This document shows positions 1 to 8,857 of a stretch of DNA of 64,000 nucleotides, in pieces. Location of the stretch: the NCBI RefSeq assembly GCF_000741175.1, contig NZ_JGYS01000015.1:1-64000 (forward strand). Reading direction: 5' to 3'. Origin of the DNA: Bifidobacterium callitrichos DSM 23973 (GTDB taxonomy: Bacteria > Actinomycetota > Actinomycetes > Actinomycetales > Bifidobacteriaceae). The translations under genes and the position numbers were made by a program. How positions within the stretch are numbered: the stretch's first letter is position 1; each line of letters begins with the position of its first letter. The notes beneath the pieces were generated by a model. That model did no database searches. It saw only the letters and a program-made list of their open reading frames with translations, and had not been told where the DNA came from.

Positions 1-112
1 CTGTATCGCGGAATCAGGAAACGCAGGATGCAAGGTTGTGCGTTTTTCCGTATGTCGTGCCGTAGAGTGGGAACTGCTGGATTCTCTAATCGTCAAAGAG
101 AGGTAGGAACCA

Positions 113-1360
113 ATGAAGGTCGACATTCTCACCCGCGAATACCCGCCGCACGTCTACGGTGGAGCCGGCGTGCATGCCGAGGAGCTGTCCAAGGTACTGG
201 CCGAGCGCGTCGACGTGACCGTGCGCGCGTTCGACGGTCCCCGCACCGAGGCTGATGTTCCGGCCATCCCCAACGCCGCCGAGGCGAAGGGATCGCTCAA
301 GGTCGTCGGATACGGCACCCCCAGCGAGCTGGACGGCGCGAACCCGGCCCTGAAGACCTTCGGCGTGGACCTGCAGATCGCCAACGACGTGGACGCGGAC
401 ATCTCCCACGCCCACACGTGGTACGCCTGCCTGGCCGGCTACCTCGCCAAGATGCTGCACGGCACGCCGCTGGTCATCACCGCGCACAGCCTCGAACCGT
501 TCCGCCCGTGGAAGCGCGAGCAGCTCGGCGGCGGCTACAACCTGAGCTCCTGGGCCGAGAAGGACGCCTACGAGCACGCCGACCGCGTCATCGCCGTCTC
601 CGGCGGCATGCGCGAGGACATCCTCACCGCCTACCCGGACCTCGACCCGGACAAGGTCGTCGTCGTGCACAACGGCATCACGATGTCCGATTTCGAGACC
701 CCCGCCGAGGATGATCCGGCGTGGGGCGTGTTCGATCGCTACCACATCGACCGCTCGAAGCCGACCCTGCTGTTCGTCGGCCGCATCACCCGCCAGAAGG
801 GCCTGCCGTACCTGCTTCAGGCCCTGCACCTGATCGACAAGGGCATCCAGGTGGTGCTGTGCGCCGGCGCGCCCGACACCCCGGAGATCGCCGAGGAGGT
901 CAAGACCGCGTTCGCCAAGCTCGACGAGGAGCGCGGCAACATCATCTGGATCGAGGAGATGCTGCCCCGTCCGGAGCTCAACGCCCTCGAGCACGGCTGC
1001 GACGCGTTCATTTGCCCGTCCATCTACGAGCCGCTCGGCATCGTCAACCTCGAGGCCATGGCCTGCGGTCTGCCGGTCGTCGCCTCCGCCACCGGCGGCA
1101 TCCCCGAGGTCGTCGTCGACGGCGAGACCGGCTACCTCGTGCCGATCGAGCAGCTGCGCGACGGCACCGGCACGCCCACGAACCCGGACAAGTTCGTCCA
1201 CGATATGGCCGCCGCCATCGACAAGGTCATGGCCGACCCGGAACTCGCGAAGAAGATGGGACAGGCCGGCTACGAGCGTGCCCGAGACCACTTCAGCTGG
1301 GAGTCCATCGCCGACAAGACCGTCAAGGTCTACGAGGACGTGCTCGCCGAACAGAAGTGA
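113..1360 (+). CDS. glgA: Glycogen synthase, corynebacterial GT4 type
   Basis: This 415-residue GT4 glycosyltransferase matches the actinobacterial GlgA/GlgM type, which extends alpha-1,4-glucan (or makes maltose-1-phosphate) from a nucleotide-glucose donor in the cytoplasm. The N-terminal Rossmann half carries YGGAGVHAEEL near residues 15-25, in the place of the usual donor-binding loop. The C-terminal half has the donor-site E-x7-E segment YEPLGIVNLEAMACG near residues 303-317. The start is supported by an AGAGAGGTAGGAA ribosome-binding tract just upstream. Length is normal for the family. A hairpin follows the gene. Whether it acts as GlgA or GlgM cannot be decided from sequence alone. Confidence 0.93.
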   Translation: MKVDILTREYPPHVYGGAGVHAEELSKVLAERVDVTVRAFDGPRTEADVPAIPNAAEAKGSLKVVGYGTPSELDGANPALKTFGVDLQIANDVDADISHAHTWYACLAGYLAKMLHGTPLVITAHSLEPFRPWKREQLGGGYNLSSWAEKDAYEHADRVIAVSGGMREDILTAYPDLDPDKVVVVHNGITMSDFETPAEDDPAWGVFDRYHIDRSKPTLLFVGRITRQKGLPYLLQALHLIDKGIQVVLCAGAPDTPEIAEEVKTAFAKLDEERGNIIWIEEMLPRPELNALEHGCDAFICPSIYEPLGIVNLEAMACGLPVVASATGGIPEVVVDGETGYLVPIEQLRDGTGTPTNPDKFVHDMAAAIDKVMADPELAKKMGQAGYERARDHFSWESIADKTVKVYEDVLAEQK

Positions 1361-1385
1361 CGCTCGTCCGATAACTGATTGACAA

Positions 1386-1417
1386 ATGGGCCTTCCCTTG
1401 CACGAGGGGAGGCCCAT
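1386..1417 (+). terminator. Hairpin terminator after glgA
   Basis: A 13-bp stem with one G-T pair (ATGGGCCTTCCCT against AGGGGAGGCCCAT) closes a short loop 26 bases after the glgA stop. There is no clear T-tract, so it may terminate weakly or act as an mRNA 3' end. Confidence 0.55.
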
Positions 1418-1488
1418 CGTCGATAATCGGCGGAAAGCGCACAAGAGAACGTGCACACATACCAATGGCAACGGAGAGGACCCATCGC

Positions 1489-2385
1489 ATGACCGAGAAC
1501 GTCAGCAACACCGCAAACACCGCAGCAGACGCCTGCGACGACAACGTCGTGCTCAGGCTCGAGGACGTCGAATTCCGCCGCAAGCGCCGCGTGATCATCA
1601 CCGACGTGAACCTGACCATCCGCGCGGGGGAGCGCTGGGTGCTGTTCGGCCCCAACGGCATCGGCAAGTCCACCGCCGTGGGCATGCTCGCCACGCGCAC
1701 CTTCCCCTCGGAGGGACGCGTGTTCATCCTCGGCCACCAGCTCGGCAAATACGACGTGTTCAAACTGCGTACGCGCATCGGACTGGCCTCCGCCGATCTG
1801 GGCCGTCAGTTCCCCGAATTCGAGGATCCGCTCGACGCGGTCGTCACCGGTCTGTCCGCCGTGACCGGACGCTGGCGCGACACGTACACCGAGGAGGAGT
1901 ACGCGCGCGCCCGCAACCTGTTGAGCGACTTCCGCGTGAGCTATCTCGAAGGCAAGGAGATGTGGCGTCTGTCCGAAGGCGAGCGCACCCGCGTGCTCAT
2001 CGCCCGCGCGCTGATGGGCAACCCGGAGCTGCTCATCATGGACGAGCCGACCACCGGCCTCGATCTGGGTGGCCGCGAGCAGGTGATGCGCACGCTGAGC
2101 CGTATCGGACAGGAGGATTCCAACCGTGCGGTCGTGCTCGTCACCCACCGTTTGGAGGAAATCCCCGCCGGGTTCGACCATATCGCCATCATGGGCCGCA
2201 AGCCGATCCCAGCCGAGGATGCCACCGAGGAGGGGCTCGACTCCGCCGGCAACCCCGGCGCCGGCACCATCATCTACACCGGACCGCTCGAGGAGGGCCT
2301 GACGAACGAGCGCCTGTCCGCCCTGTTCGGCATGCCCATCGAGGTCGAGCATTCCCACAACCGCTGGTCCGCCTTCGCCGTGTGA
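1489..2385 (+). CDS. ABC transporter ATP-binding protein (soluble, YlmA/ModF-like)
   Basis: A single ABC ATPase domain of 298 residues. Walker A GPNGIGKST lies at about residue 54, the signature LSEGERTRVLIARAL at about 161, and Walker B LLIMDEPTTGLD at about 180, followed by an H-loop in VLVTHRLEEIP. No membrane segment is present and no permease gene is adjacent, so the partner is unknown. An ATG lies 8 codons further upstream (1465), but GGAGAGGA is placed correctly for the ATG at 1489, which I prefer. The 3' end faces the convergent DUF4143 gene across a hairpin. Confidence 0.85.
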   Translation: MTENVSNTANTAADACDDNVVLRLEDVEFRRKRRVIITDVNLTIRAGERWVLFGPNGIGKSTAVGMLATRTFPSEGRVFILGHQLGKYDVFKLRTRIGLASADLGRQFPEFEDPLDAVVTGLSAVTGRWRDTYTEEEYARARNLLSDFRVSYLEGKEMWRLSEGERTRVLIARALMGNPELLIMDEPTTGLDLGGREQVMRTLSRIGQEDSNRAVVLVTHRLEEIPAGFDHIAIMGRKPIPAEDATEEGLDSAGNPGAGTIIYTGPLEEGLTNERLSALFGMPIEVEHSHNRWSAFAV

Positions 2386-2405
2386 GAAGATTCCGTGTGA
2401 TGCGG

Positions 2406-2434
2406 TTCCGTGTGAGAAACCGCCTCACACGGAA
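2406..2434. terminator. Bidirectional hairpin between convergent genes
   Basis: A perfect 11-bp inverted repeat (TTCCGTGTGAG / CTCACACGGAA) with a 7-base loop lies between the ABC ATPase and the convergent DUF4143 ATPase. Its position suits termination in both directions. Confidence 0.6.
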
Positions 2435-2492
2435 GCTGCGGAGCGCACGGAATGCGTGGGGACAAGACGGGTCGGCTTCGGCGCATCGTGCC

Positions 2493-3830
2493 TTATCCGT
2501 TGCGCAGCATCGAGAGCATGTACATGGGAAGGTACGTGACGCCGTCCTTCTCACTCACGTTGGTTTCGGCGAGGACATAAGCTTTGTCGATGTCGTATCC
2601 GGGCGTTGACAAAGCGTTGTCGAGAGCGGCGTGAGATCGGAATCTGGCTCCCGATTTGATTTCCAGCGCCAGTATGTCGCCGTCGGCCGTTTCGACGAGG
2701 AAGTCGAGTTCCCCGATGCCCTTTTTGGTGAAGTAGTACAGGTGATCGAATCCGTGTGCGACGAGTTCCTGCGCGGCGACGTTCTCATAGACGCCGCCCA
2801 TGTTCATTGAGGCGTTGCCGTCGAGGATCCCCAGCGCGGACTTCTTGCCGTAGGACCCGACCAATAGGCCGACGTCCGAGTAGAACAGCTTCATCAGCCG
2901 ACGTTCCGAATTGGCCCGCAACGGGGCGATCGGAGCGGCGGCGTTGAAGACCGGCAGTGCCACGTTGGCCCCGGTGAGCCACAGGAATTCGTCTTCGATC
3001 TGGCTGAATCGCTTGACGTCGGTGATGGAGCTGATCTGGAACCGGCGGTTCTGGCTTTGCAGCTCGTTGGGGATGAGTCGGTAGATTTCCTGGATGGTGA
3101 GTCGGTTCTCCTTGGGCGCGTATTGCTTGATGTCGTGCTCATAGTATGTGCGGATGTTCGATTGGATGGCCCGCACGGGGTCGATGGTATTGTTCTCGAT
3201 GAAGGAGGTCACGGCTGCCGGCATGCCGCCCACCAGCAGATAGCGGTGGAACAAGTCGGTGAGTCGACGATGGATGAAATCGGGGACCTCATTCGTGTTC
3301 GTAAAACACTCACGTACGACATCGAATGCGGTCTCCACAAGTCCGTTCGCCCAGCAGAATTCTTCGAAGTCGAGCGGATACATGGCGAATTCGTCCAGAT
3401 AGCCGACGGGCAGTGATCGGACGTCCTCCAGTTCCACGCCCAGCAGCGAGCCGGAGAGAATGTAGTCGTAGTCGCCCTTGTCCACGAGTCCTTTGATGAA
3501 GGTCACGATCTGGGGACATTGCTGGATCTCGTCGAGGAACACCAAAGTCTCTCCTGGAACAAGTAATCCGCTGGCCGCGACGGAGATGCGAAACAGCAGG
3601 TCGTCGGGACTTGTCGCCTGAGCGAAGGACTGTCGGGCGTAGTCGTCAAGCGCGAGGTTGAATTCGACCATGTGTTTGTATTCGGCGCGGCCGAACTCCT
3701 CGATGATGAAGGTCTTGCCCACCTGCCTCGCACCGGTCACCAGCAACGCTTGCTTGGTCTTATGGGTTTTCCAGAATTTGATGCGCTCGTGAGCCTTGCG
3801 TTTCAACGTCTCCACCTCCGTATATGACAT
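2493..3830 (-). CDS. AAA ATPase with DUF4143 domain
   Basis: A P-loop ATPase of the large DUF4143 family, about 445 residues. The N-terminal AAA_14 domain has Walker A TGARQVGKT near residue 32 and Walker B LVFLDEIQQCP near residue 95. The C-terminal DUF4143 part ends in a restriction-nuclease-like fold with the motif GELDFLVET...ILALEIKSG. Cellular function is unknown; the family is strain-variable and often found in accessory regions. A GTG further upstream would add 11 residues, but a good -10 (TATACT, 3848-3843) lies between the two candidates, so I place the start at 3830. It borders a strip of decayed genes. Confidence 0.85.
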   Translation of the reverse strand: MSYTEVETLKRKAHERIKFWKTHKTKQALLVTGARQVGKTFIIEEFGRAEYKHMVEFNLALDDYARQSFAQATSPDDLLFRISVAASGLLVPGETLVFLDEIQQCPQIVTFIKGLVDKGDYDYILSGSLLGVELEDVRSLPVGYLDEFAMYPLDFEEFCWANGLVETAFDVVRECFTNTNEVPDFIHRRLTDLFHRYLLVGGMPAAVTSFIENNTIDPVRAIQSNIRTYYEHDIKQYAPKENRLTIQEIYRLIPNELQSQNRRFQISSITDVKRFSQIEDEFLWLTGANVALPVFNAAAPIAPLRANSERRLMKLFYSDVGLLVGSYGKKSALGILDGNASMNMGGVYENVAAQELVAHGFDHLYYFTKKGIGELDFLVETADGDILALEIKSGARFRSHAALDNALSTPGYDIDKAYVLAETNVSEKDGVTYLPMYMLSMLRNG

Positions 3831-3842
3831 TCGTCTGATTTC

Positions 3843-3848
3843 AGTATA
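3843..3848 (-). promoter_or_regulatory. -10 element for the DUF4143 gene
   Basis: TATACT on the minus strand, 12 nt before the ATG at 3830. It leaves only about 5-6 nt of leader and no room for a Shine-Dalgarno site. No convincing -35 is visible. Confidence 0.45.
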
Positions 3849-3912
3849 GACCGTTTCTTGCACTTATCTGATTCTGGAATAGCTTATTTTGAACACTTAT
3901 CGCCATTTCAGT

Positions 3913-3970
3913 GACGCCTATATCGGCACTCGTCGTGATTCGTGTGGCCGCTATATCGACATTCGTCGCG
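3913..3970. repeat. Imperfect tandem repeat beside the remnant
   Basis: Two copies of an approximately 20-bp unit (CTATATCGGCACTCGTCG and CTATATCGACATTCGTCG) are separated by about 18 bases. They could be regulatory or debris from rearrangement; origin unknown. Confidence 0.35.
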
Positions 3971-3974
3971 TTTG

Positions 3975-4080
3975 ATGATCCCGTGCGACGAGATACTCGC
4001 GGCCTACCGCAAGCTGCACCTGTACGACGCGTTCAACGCCCGCGAATCAGACGTGGTGTGGTGCAACGCCACGCCCGCTG
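3975..4080 (+). pseudogene. Remnant of a nitrilase-superfamily (C-N hydrolase) gene
   Basis: About 35 codons read EILAAYRKLHLYDAF followed by RESDVV. This resembles the segment around the catalytic lysine of carbon-nitrogen hydrolases, where YRK(L/I)HLYDAF...RESD is typical. The glutamate-containing and cysteine-containing active-site segments are both absent. Downstream the frame becomes low-complexity and unrelated. I read this as a small surviving piece of a deleted gene. Nothing recognisable links it to the next fragment. Confidence 0.5.
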
Positions 4081-4225
4081 ATGGCGATGACGAGGCCGCC
4101 GGACATGAGGCCGACATCACCGATGCCGGCAATGATGTTGGTGCTATTGGAACAGGCCTACACGAGTCTCATGAACGTGGCCGAACCCGGCTACAAGGAC
4201 TGGTGAGGATACGACTTGCCGTTTC

Positions 4226-4265
4226 ACGCGAACAGTGTATATCCTTATGTATATACGTAAGGAGG
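4226..4265 (+). promoter_or_regulatory. Promoter/operator region of mazEF
   Basis: AT-rich compared with its surroundings, with TGTATAT occurring twice (starting near 4237 and 4250) and a GGAGG ribosome-binding site at 4261-4265. The repeats are reasonable candidates for autoregulatory MazE/MazEF binding, by analogy with known mazEF promoters. This is inference from position and symmetry only. Confidence 0.4.
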
Positions 4266-4274
4266 TGATGGCGC

Positions 4275-4544
4275 ATGCTCGCTACGGCTACTGTCACGAA
4301 ATGGGGAAACAGCGAGGGGATTCGAATCCCCCGGGAGGTCAGGGAACTTGCCGGCATCCATGAGGGGAGCTCGGTGACCATGGAGGTGAAGGACGGTGCG
4401 ATCGTCATACGCCCGGTCTCCACACCCACACGGAGGATGGGGCGATATGTCCTGCCGGATCTTGACGCCCTGTTCTCTGACTATCAGGGCCCGCAGCCTA
4501 CGGAGGATGGGTTCGCCAATCCCGCAGGGCAGGAGGAGCTGTGA
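4275..4544 (+). CDS. mazE: MazE-like AbrB-fold antitoxin
   Basis: An 89-residue protein with a swapped-hairpin AbrB DNA-binding domain at its N terminus (VTKWGNSEGIRIPREV, then VTMEVKDGAIVIRP). Its C-terminal tail, rich in acidic and polar residues, would wrap the toxin. It is followed by a 4-base GTGA overlap with a MazF/PemK gene, the standard antitoxin-toxin order. GGAGG lies 9 nt before the ATG. The pair is intact although the DNA on both sides is decayed, consistent with an addiction module being retained. Confidence 0.88.
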   Translation: MLATATVTKWGNSEGIRIPREVRELAGIHEGSSVTMEVKDGAIVIRPVSTPTRRMGRYVLPDLDALFSDYQGPQPTEDGFANPAGQEEL

Positions 4545-4885
4545 CCGGCAACGGATACCGCAGAGGAGACATCGTCGTCGCGGATCTCGATCCGTCGGCC
4601 GGTCACGAACAGCGCAAACGGCGGTATCTGTTGGTTGTGGGAAACGAACAGTTCAACCGTACCTGCAACCTGACTTTGGCTTGCGCCATCACGTCGGCCG
4701 ACAACGGATACCCGCTGCATATCCCGGTCCATCCGATTTCCATGGGCGAATCGATCGAGGGATTCGTTGAGGTGGAGCAGCTCAAGGCGCTGGATCTGGC
4801 AGCGAGGGGTGCCGAAGTCGTCGGATGGGTGCCGAGTGATGAAATGGATCGCATCACTGGGATGATTTTGGCCTGCTTCGCATGA
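4541..4885 (+). CDS. mazF: MazF/PemK-family mRNA interferase toxin
   Basis: A 114-residue PemK/MazF toxin that would cleave mRNA at short sequence motifs. Recognisable parts are the N-terminal RGDIVVADLDPSAG strand-loop, the EQRKRRYLLVVGNEQFN segment, and ACAITS, holding the conserved Thr/Ser of the active site. The family usually has R-P where this protein has R-Y. The GTG start overlaps the antitoxin stop, implying translational coupling. Confidence 0.87.
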   Translation: MTGNGYRRGDIVVADLDPSAGHEQRKRRYLLVVGNEQFNRTCNLTLACAITSADNGYPLHIPVHPISMGESIEGFVEVEQLKALDLAARGAEVVGWVPSDEMDRITGMILACFA

Positions 4886-5014
4886 GCTGAACGACCTCGT
4901 ACGGTGATCACACCCGGGACCCGGCGGGCGGGTTGTCCGGTTACCTTGGTTGTCCGGTTGGATAAGGTGATGCGGGCAAGGGCGTAATTGGCATAATTAT
5001 CGTCGGATACTGCG

Positions 5015-5342
5015 AATATTCGAGCCCTGTTCTCGGGCACGATAACGCTGGACGATTTCGAGCCGACGCCCAAGAACCCGACCATCGCCGACTTTTTCCA
5101 CCAGATCGGGCGTGCCGATGAACTCGGCAGCGGCACCCGCAACCTGACGAAATACTCCACCATGTACTCCGGCAAAGCGCCCACGCTGACCGAGGGTGAC
5201 GTGTTCGTCGCTCAGGTGCCGGTTCCGTGGAATACCCAGATCGACGGCGATCAAGTGCGGATACTCCGTCTGAAGTGCACGATACTGGTGAGAAAGTGCC
5301 GGATACTGCCGGAAAAGTGCCGGATAGTGTGTCTGATATGCC
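5015..5342 (+). pseudogene. Remnant of an AlbA_2/AAA_4-type (Schlafen-like) DNA-binding protein, C-terminal end
   Basis: In the frame starting near 5015 the translation reads PKNPTIADFFHQIG then RADELGSGTRNLTKYS and EGDVF. This is the characteristic C-terminal part of proteins annotated as ATP-binding/AlbA_2/AAA_4. The N-terminal nucleotide-binding part is missing and no start codon is present. A frameshift near 5230 moves the tail (GEKVPDTAGKVPDSV) to another frame. This is a truncated, frameshifted pseudogene. Confidence 0.6.
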
Positions 5343-5345
5343 GTG

Positions 5346-5504
5346 TCCTCGATCCATGACCGCTCAATCGTCTCCGACACCGGATGGAAGGTCGTACTCG
5401 GCCGCGGTCTGGACATCTATCAGCCGTACAACGACAAGGACTGGCTCAACCCGTTGACCAGACTTCAACAACTGCGTCGAGTGCGCGCATGCGATATCAC
5501 CTAA
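5346..5504 (+). pseudogene. Remnant of an MIT_C (PLD-like) domain
   Basis: About 52 codons before the TAA at 5502 read HDRSIVSDTGWKVVLGRGLD followed by IYQPY and VRACDIT. This resembles the C-terminal MIT_C domain (a phospholipase-D-like fold without catalytic function), where HDR...DTGWK...LGRGLDIYQ is conserved. Everything upstream of this piece is gone. In bacteria the domain occurs at the C terminus of larger, strain-variable proteins. Identification is by motif recall, not by search. Confidence 0.5.
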
Positions 5505-5665
5505 TATCAGGAACGAATCGCATGCCTCCGAAAACGGATCGAGCATGAAGGCCGCATAATTCGGTCTAACGTCGCAAGGCACGCCATCCGTCGCACATAT
5601 CGCGCCCGCATCAATCACCCCGCCCGCCATGCGTGACGGGCGGCGGATCTTGGTGCGGGCGCGTG

Positions 5666-5671
5666 TATTAT
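5666..5671 (+). promoter_or_regulatory. -10 element of leuS, leaderless configuration
   Basis: TATTAT ends 8 nt before the leuS ATG at 5680. The transcript would begin at or next to the start codon, and no ribosome-binding site is visible. No clear -35 can be assigned. Confidence 0.5.
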
Positions 5672-5679
5672 CGTGCGGT

Positions 5680-8622
5680 ATGAGTGAGACTGAACCGAAG
5701 TTCCGTTACAACGCCGCATTGGCGCAGGACATCGAAAACAAATGGCAGAAGAAGTGGGATGACGAGGGCACGTTCTGGGCCGCCAACGTCTCCGGCGACC
5801 TGAAGGACGGCAAGGGCCGCAACGCCGAGGGACGCCCCTCCTACTTCGCGATGGACATGTTCCCCTACCCGTCCGGCAAGGGCCTTCACGTCGGCCACCC
5901 GCTCGGCTACCTCGCCTCCGACGTGGTCTCCCGCTACCACCGCATGAAGGGCGAGAACGTCCTGCACGCCATGGGCTACGACGCCTTCGGCCTGCCGGCC
6001 GAGCAGTACGCCGTGCAGACCGGCCAGCACCCGCGCATCACCACCGAGCAGAACATCGCCAACATGTCCCGCCAGCTGCACCGCATGGGCCTGAGCTTCG
6101 ACAACCGCCGCACCTTCGCCACCATCGACCCCGGCTACGTGCGCTGGACACAGTGGATCTTCTCGCGCATCTACGACGCCTGGTACGACGAGGACGCCAC
6201 CAACCCGTCCGGCACGAAGGGCTCCGCCCGCCCGATCGCCGAGCTCGTCGCCAAGTTCGAGAACGGCGAGAAGGCCATTCCCGGCCACGAGTCCGACGGC
6301 AAGGCTTGGGGCCAGCTCACCGACGCCGAACAGCAGGACATCTTGAACGACTTCCGTCTGGCCTACATCTCCAAGTCCCCGGTCAACTGGTGCCCGGGCC
6401 TGGGCACGGTGCTCGCCAACGAGGAGGTCACCGCCGAAGGCAAGTCCGAGCGCGGCAACTTCCCGGTCTTCCAGCGTGAGCTGCGCCAGTGGTCGATGCG
6501 CATCACCAAGTACGGCCACCGCCTCATCGAGGACCTCGACGGCATCGACTGGCCCGAGAAGGTCAAGCTCATGCAGCGCAACTGGATCGGCGAAAGCCAC
6601 GGCGCCTCCGTGCACTTCGAGGTCGACACCCCGAGCGGCGTCAAGGACATGGAGATCTACACCACCCGCCCCGACACCCTGTTCGGCACCACCTTCGCCG
6701 TCGTCTCCCCGGAGCACCACCTGCTCGAGGACGTGCCCGCCGAATGGCCGTCCGAAACCCCCGATGATTGGAAGGGCGGCTACGCCACTCCGGTCGAGGC
6801 CGTGAAGGCCTACCGTCTCGCGGCCGAATCGAAGACCGCGAAGGACCGCGTCGACGAGGCTGGCGAGAAGACCGGCCTGTTCACCGGCCTGTACGCCATC
6901 AACCCGATCACCGGCGCGAAGCTGCCGCTGTTCACCGCCGACTACGTGCTCATGGACTACGGCACCGGCGCGATCATGGCCGTGCCGGGCGGTGACCAGC
7001 GTGACTACGACTTCGCCACCAAGTTCGGTCTGCCGGTCATCTACACCGTCCAGCCGCTGCCCGAGTCGGGTGACGACCTCGCCAACTACGAGGGCAAGGC
7101 GCCGTTCGTCTCCCATGACGGCATCGTCATCAACTCCTGCGTCGAGGCCACCAAGGCCAAGGGAGACGAGCTCTCCCTCAACGGCCTGCGGGTCGACGAC
7201 GCCATCGCCAAGGTCAACGAGTGGCTCGAGTCCGCCGGCGTCGGCAAGGGCACCGTCTCCTACCGTCTGCGCGACTGGCTGTTCTCCCGCCAGCGTTACT
7301 GGGGCGAGCCGTTCCCGATCGTCTACGGCGAGGACGGCACCCCGCACCTGCTGCCCGACTCGATGCTGCCGATCGGTCTGCCGGACGTGCCCGACTATCA
7401 GCCGCGCACCTTCGACCCGATGGACGCCGAATCCAACCCGGAGGCGCCGCTGAGCCGCAACGAGGACTGGGTCAAGGTCACGCTGGACCTCGGCGACGGT
7501 CCGAAGACCTACTACCGCGACACCAACACGATGCCGAACTGGGCCGGCTCCTGCTGGTACTACATGCGCTACATCGACCCGTCCGACACCGCGCACATGG
7601 TCGAGAAGGACGAGTTCGACTACTGGATGGGCCCGAATCACAACAAGTACTCCGGTGACGAAGGCGGCGTCGACCTGTACATCGGCGGCGTCGAGCACGC
7701 CGTGCTCCACCTGCTGTACTCGCGCTTCTGGCACAAGATCCTCTTCGATCTGGGCTACGTGGATTCGGCCGAGCCGTTCCACAAGCTGTTCAACCAGGGC
7801 ATGATCCAGGCGTACGCCTACACCGACGACCGCGGTCAGTACGTGCCGGCCGACGAGGTCGTGGAGGGTCCGGCCGACGCCAACGGCGAGCCGACGTTCA
7901 CCTGGCACGGCGAGCACGCCAACCGCGAGTTCGGCAAGATGGGCAAGAGCCTCAAGAACATCATCACCCCGGACTACATGTACGAGAACTACGGCGCGGA
8001 TACGTTCCGCCTGTACGAGATGAGCATGGGCCCGCTCGACGAGTCCCGCCCGTGGAACACGCGCAACGTGGTCGGCGGCATGCGTTTCCTGCAGCGTCTG
8101 TGGCGCAACGTCATCGACGAGGAGACCGGCGAGGCCCATGTCAGCGAGGAGACTCCGGACGCCAAGACCTTGAAGCTGCTCAACAACACGATCGCCGACG
8201 TGACGGTCGAGATGGAGGGCATGCGTCCGAACACCGCCATCGCCAAGCTCATCGTGCTCAACAACCACCTGACCTCCCTTCCGGCCGTGCCGCGCGCCGC
8301 CGTCGAGCCGCTGATCCTCATGCTCGCCCCGATCGCACCGCACATCTGCGAGGAGATGTGGGCGCGCCTCGGTCATGACGAGTCCCTGTCGGCCGCCCCG
8401 TGGCCGGTGGCCGACGAGCGTTACGTCGGTCAGGACACCGTCACCGCGGTCGTGCAGATCAAGGGCAAGGTGCGCGCCAAGCTCGAGGTCTCCCCGGACA
8501 TCGATCCGGCCGAGCTCCAGAAGCTCGCGCTCGAAGCCGTCGCCGACCGTCTCGGTGGCAAGGAGCCGCGCAAGGTCATCGTCAAGGCCCCGAAGATCGT
8601 GTCGATCGTCCCGGCCGAGTGA
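5680..8622 (+). CDS. leuS: Leucyl-tRNA synthetase
   Basis: A class I aminoacyl-tRNA synthetase of 980 residues charging tRNA-Leu. The HIGH-type signature is HVGHPLGY near residue 72, the large CP1 editing domain is in the middle, and the KMSKS loop appears as GKMGKSLKN near residue 760. The anticodon-binding domain and C-terminal tail follow. An upstream in-frame start (5629) would add 17 residues unlike the family, while the ATG at 5680 begins the normal MSETEPKFRYN N terminus. leuS followed by comEA and comEC is a usual bifidobacterial order. Confidence 0.97.
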   Translation: MSETEPKFRYNAALAQDIENKWQKKWDDEGTFWAANVSGDLKDGKGRNAEGRPSYFAMDMFPYPSGKGLHVGHPLGYLASDVVSRYHRMKGENVLHAMGYDAFGLPAEQYAVQTGQHPRITTEQNIANMSRQLHRMGLSFDNRRTFATIDPGYVRWTQWIFSRIYDAWYDEDATNPSGTKGSARPIAELVAKFENGEKAIPGHESDGKAWGQLTDAEQQDILNDFRLAYISKSPVNWCPGLGTVLANEEVTAEGKSERGNFPVFQRELRQWSMRITKYGHRLIEDLDGIDWPEKVKLMQRNWIGESHGASVHFEVDTPSGVKDMEIYTTRPDTLFGTTFAVVSPEHHLLEDVPAEWPSETPDDWKGGYATPVEAVKAYRLAAESKTAKDRVDEAGEKTGLFTGLYAINPITGAKLPLFTADYVLMDYGTGAIMAVPGGDQRDYDFATKFGLPVIYTVQPLPESGDDLANYEGKAPFVSHDGIVINSCVEATKAKGDELSLNGLRVDDAIAKVNEWLESAGVGKGTVSYRLRDWLFSRQRYWGEPFPIVYGEDGTPHLLPDSMLPIGLPDVPDYQPRTFDPMDAESNPEAPLSRNEDWVKVTLDLGDGPKTYYRDTNTMPNWAGSCWYYMRYIDPSDTAHMVEKDEFDYWMGPNHNKYSGDEGGVDLYIGGVEHAVLHLLYSRFWHKILFDLGYVDSAEPFHKLFNQGMIQAYAYTDDRGQYVPADEVVEGPADANGEPTFTWHGEHANREFGKMGKSLKNIITPDYMYENYGADTFRLYEMSMGPLDESRPWNTRNVVGGMRFLQRLWRNVIDEETGEAHVSEETPDAKTLKLLNNTIADVTVEMEGMRPNTAIAKLIVLNNHLTSLPAVPRAAVEPLILMLAPIAPHICEEMWARLGHDESLSAAPWPVADERYVGQDTVTAVVQIKGKVRAKLEVSPDIDPAELQKLALEAVADRLGGKEPRKVIVKAPKIVSIVPAE

Positions 8623-8729
8623 CCACGAGTGATCCCGAGTGATCGGTTGATTCCGATCATCGCCCGTCTTCGACGGCGAATGTGAAGAAATCGAAGGGTT
8701 TCGTCCACATTCGCCGTTCGGCTGGACTC

Positions 8730-8774
8730 AACGCCCATACAACCCCACCGTGGGAGGTATGGGCGTTCGTTTTT
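8730..8774 (+). terminator. Rho-independent terminator after leuS
   Basis: A perfect 11-bp stem (AACGCCCATAC / GTATGGGCGTT) with an inner CCCA/TGGG pairing is followed by CGTTTTT. It occupies the region where the longest possible comEA reading frame would start. Confidence 0.8.
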
Positions 8775-8857
8775 CCTCCGGGCCGGATGCCGATCCCCGG
8801 CCGCATTCCCGTGATCTGCGTGATCCGTCGTCTCGGCGTGCCTCCTCGCGTCCGACC

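Noticed and set aside
3942..4268. 108-codon frame as a real gene
   Set aside because: Only the 35-codon nitrilase-like part is recognisable; the rest is low-complexity and runs through the mazEF promoter.
5668..8376. 902-codon open frame antisense to leuS, and similar long antisense frames over rpoD, ftsK, GH115 and GT39 genes
   Set aside because: Same explanation: shadows created by strong G/C bias at codon third positions.
8750..8857. Extended N terminus of ComEA from GTG 8750
   Set aside because: This stretch contains the leuS terminator hairpin and T-tract, has no ribosome-binding site, and gives a sequence unlike a ComEA start.
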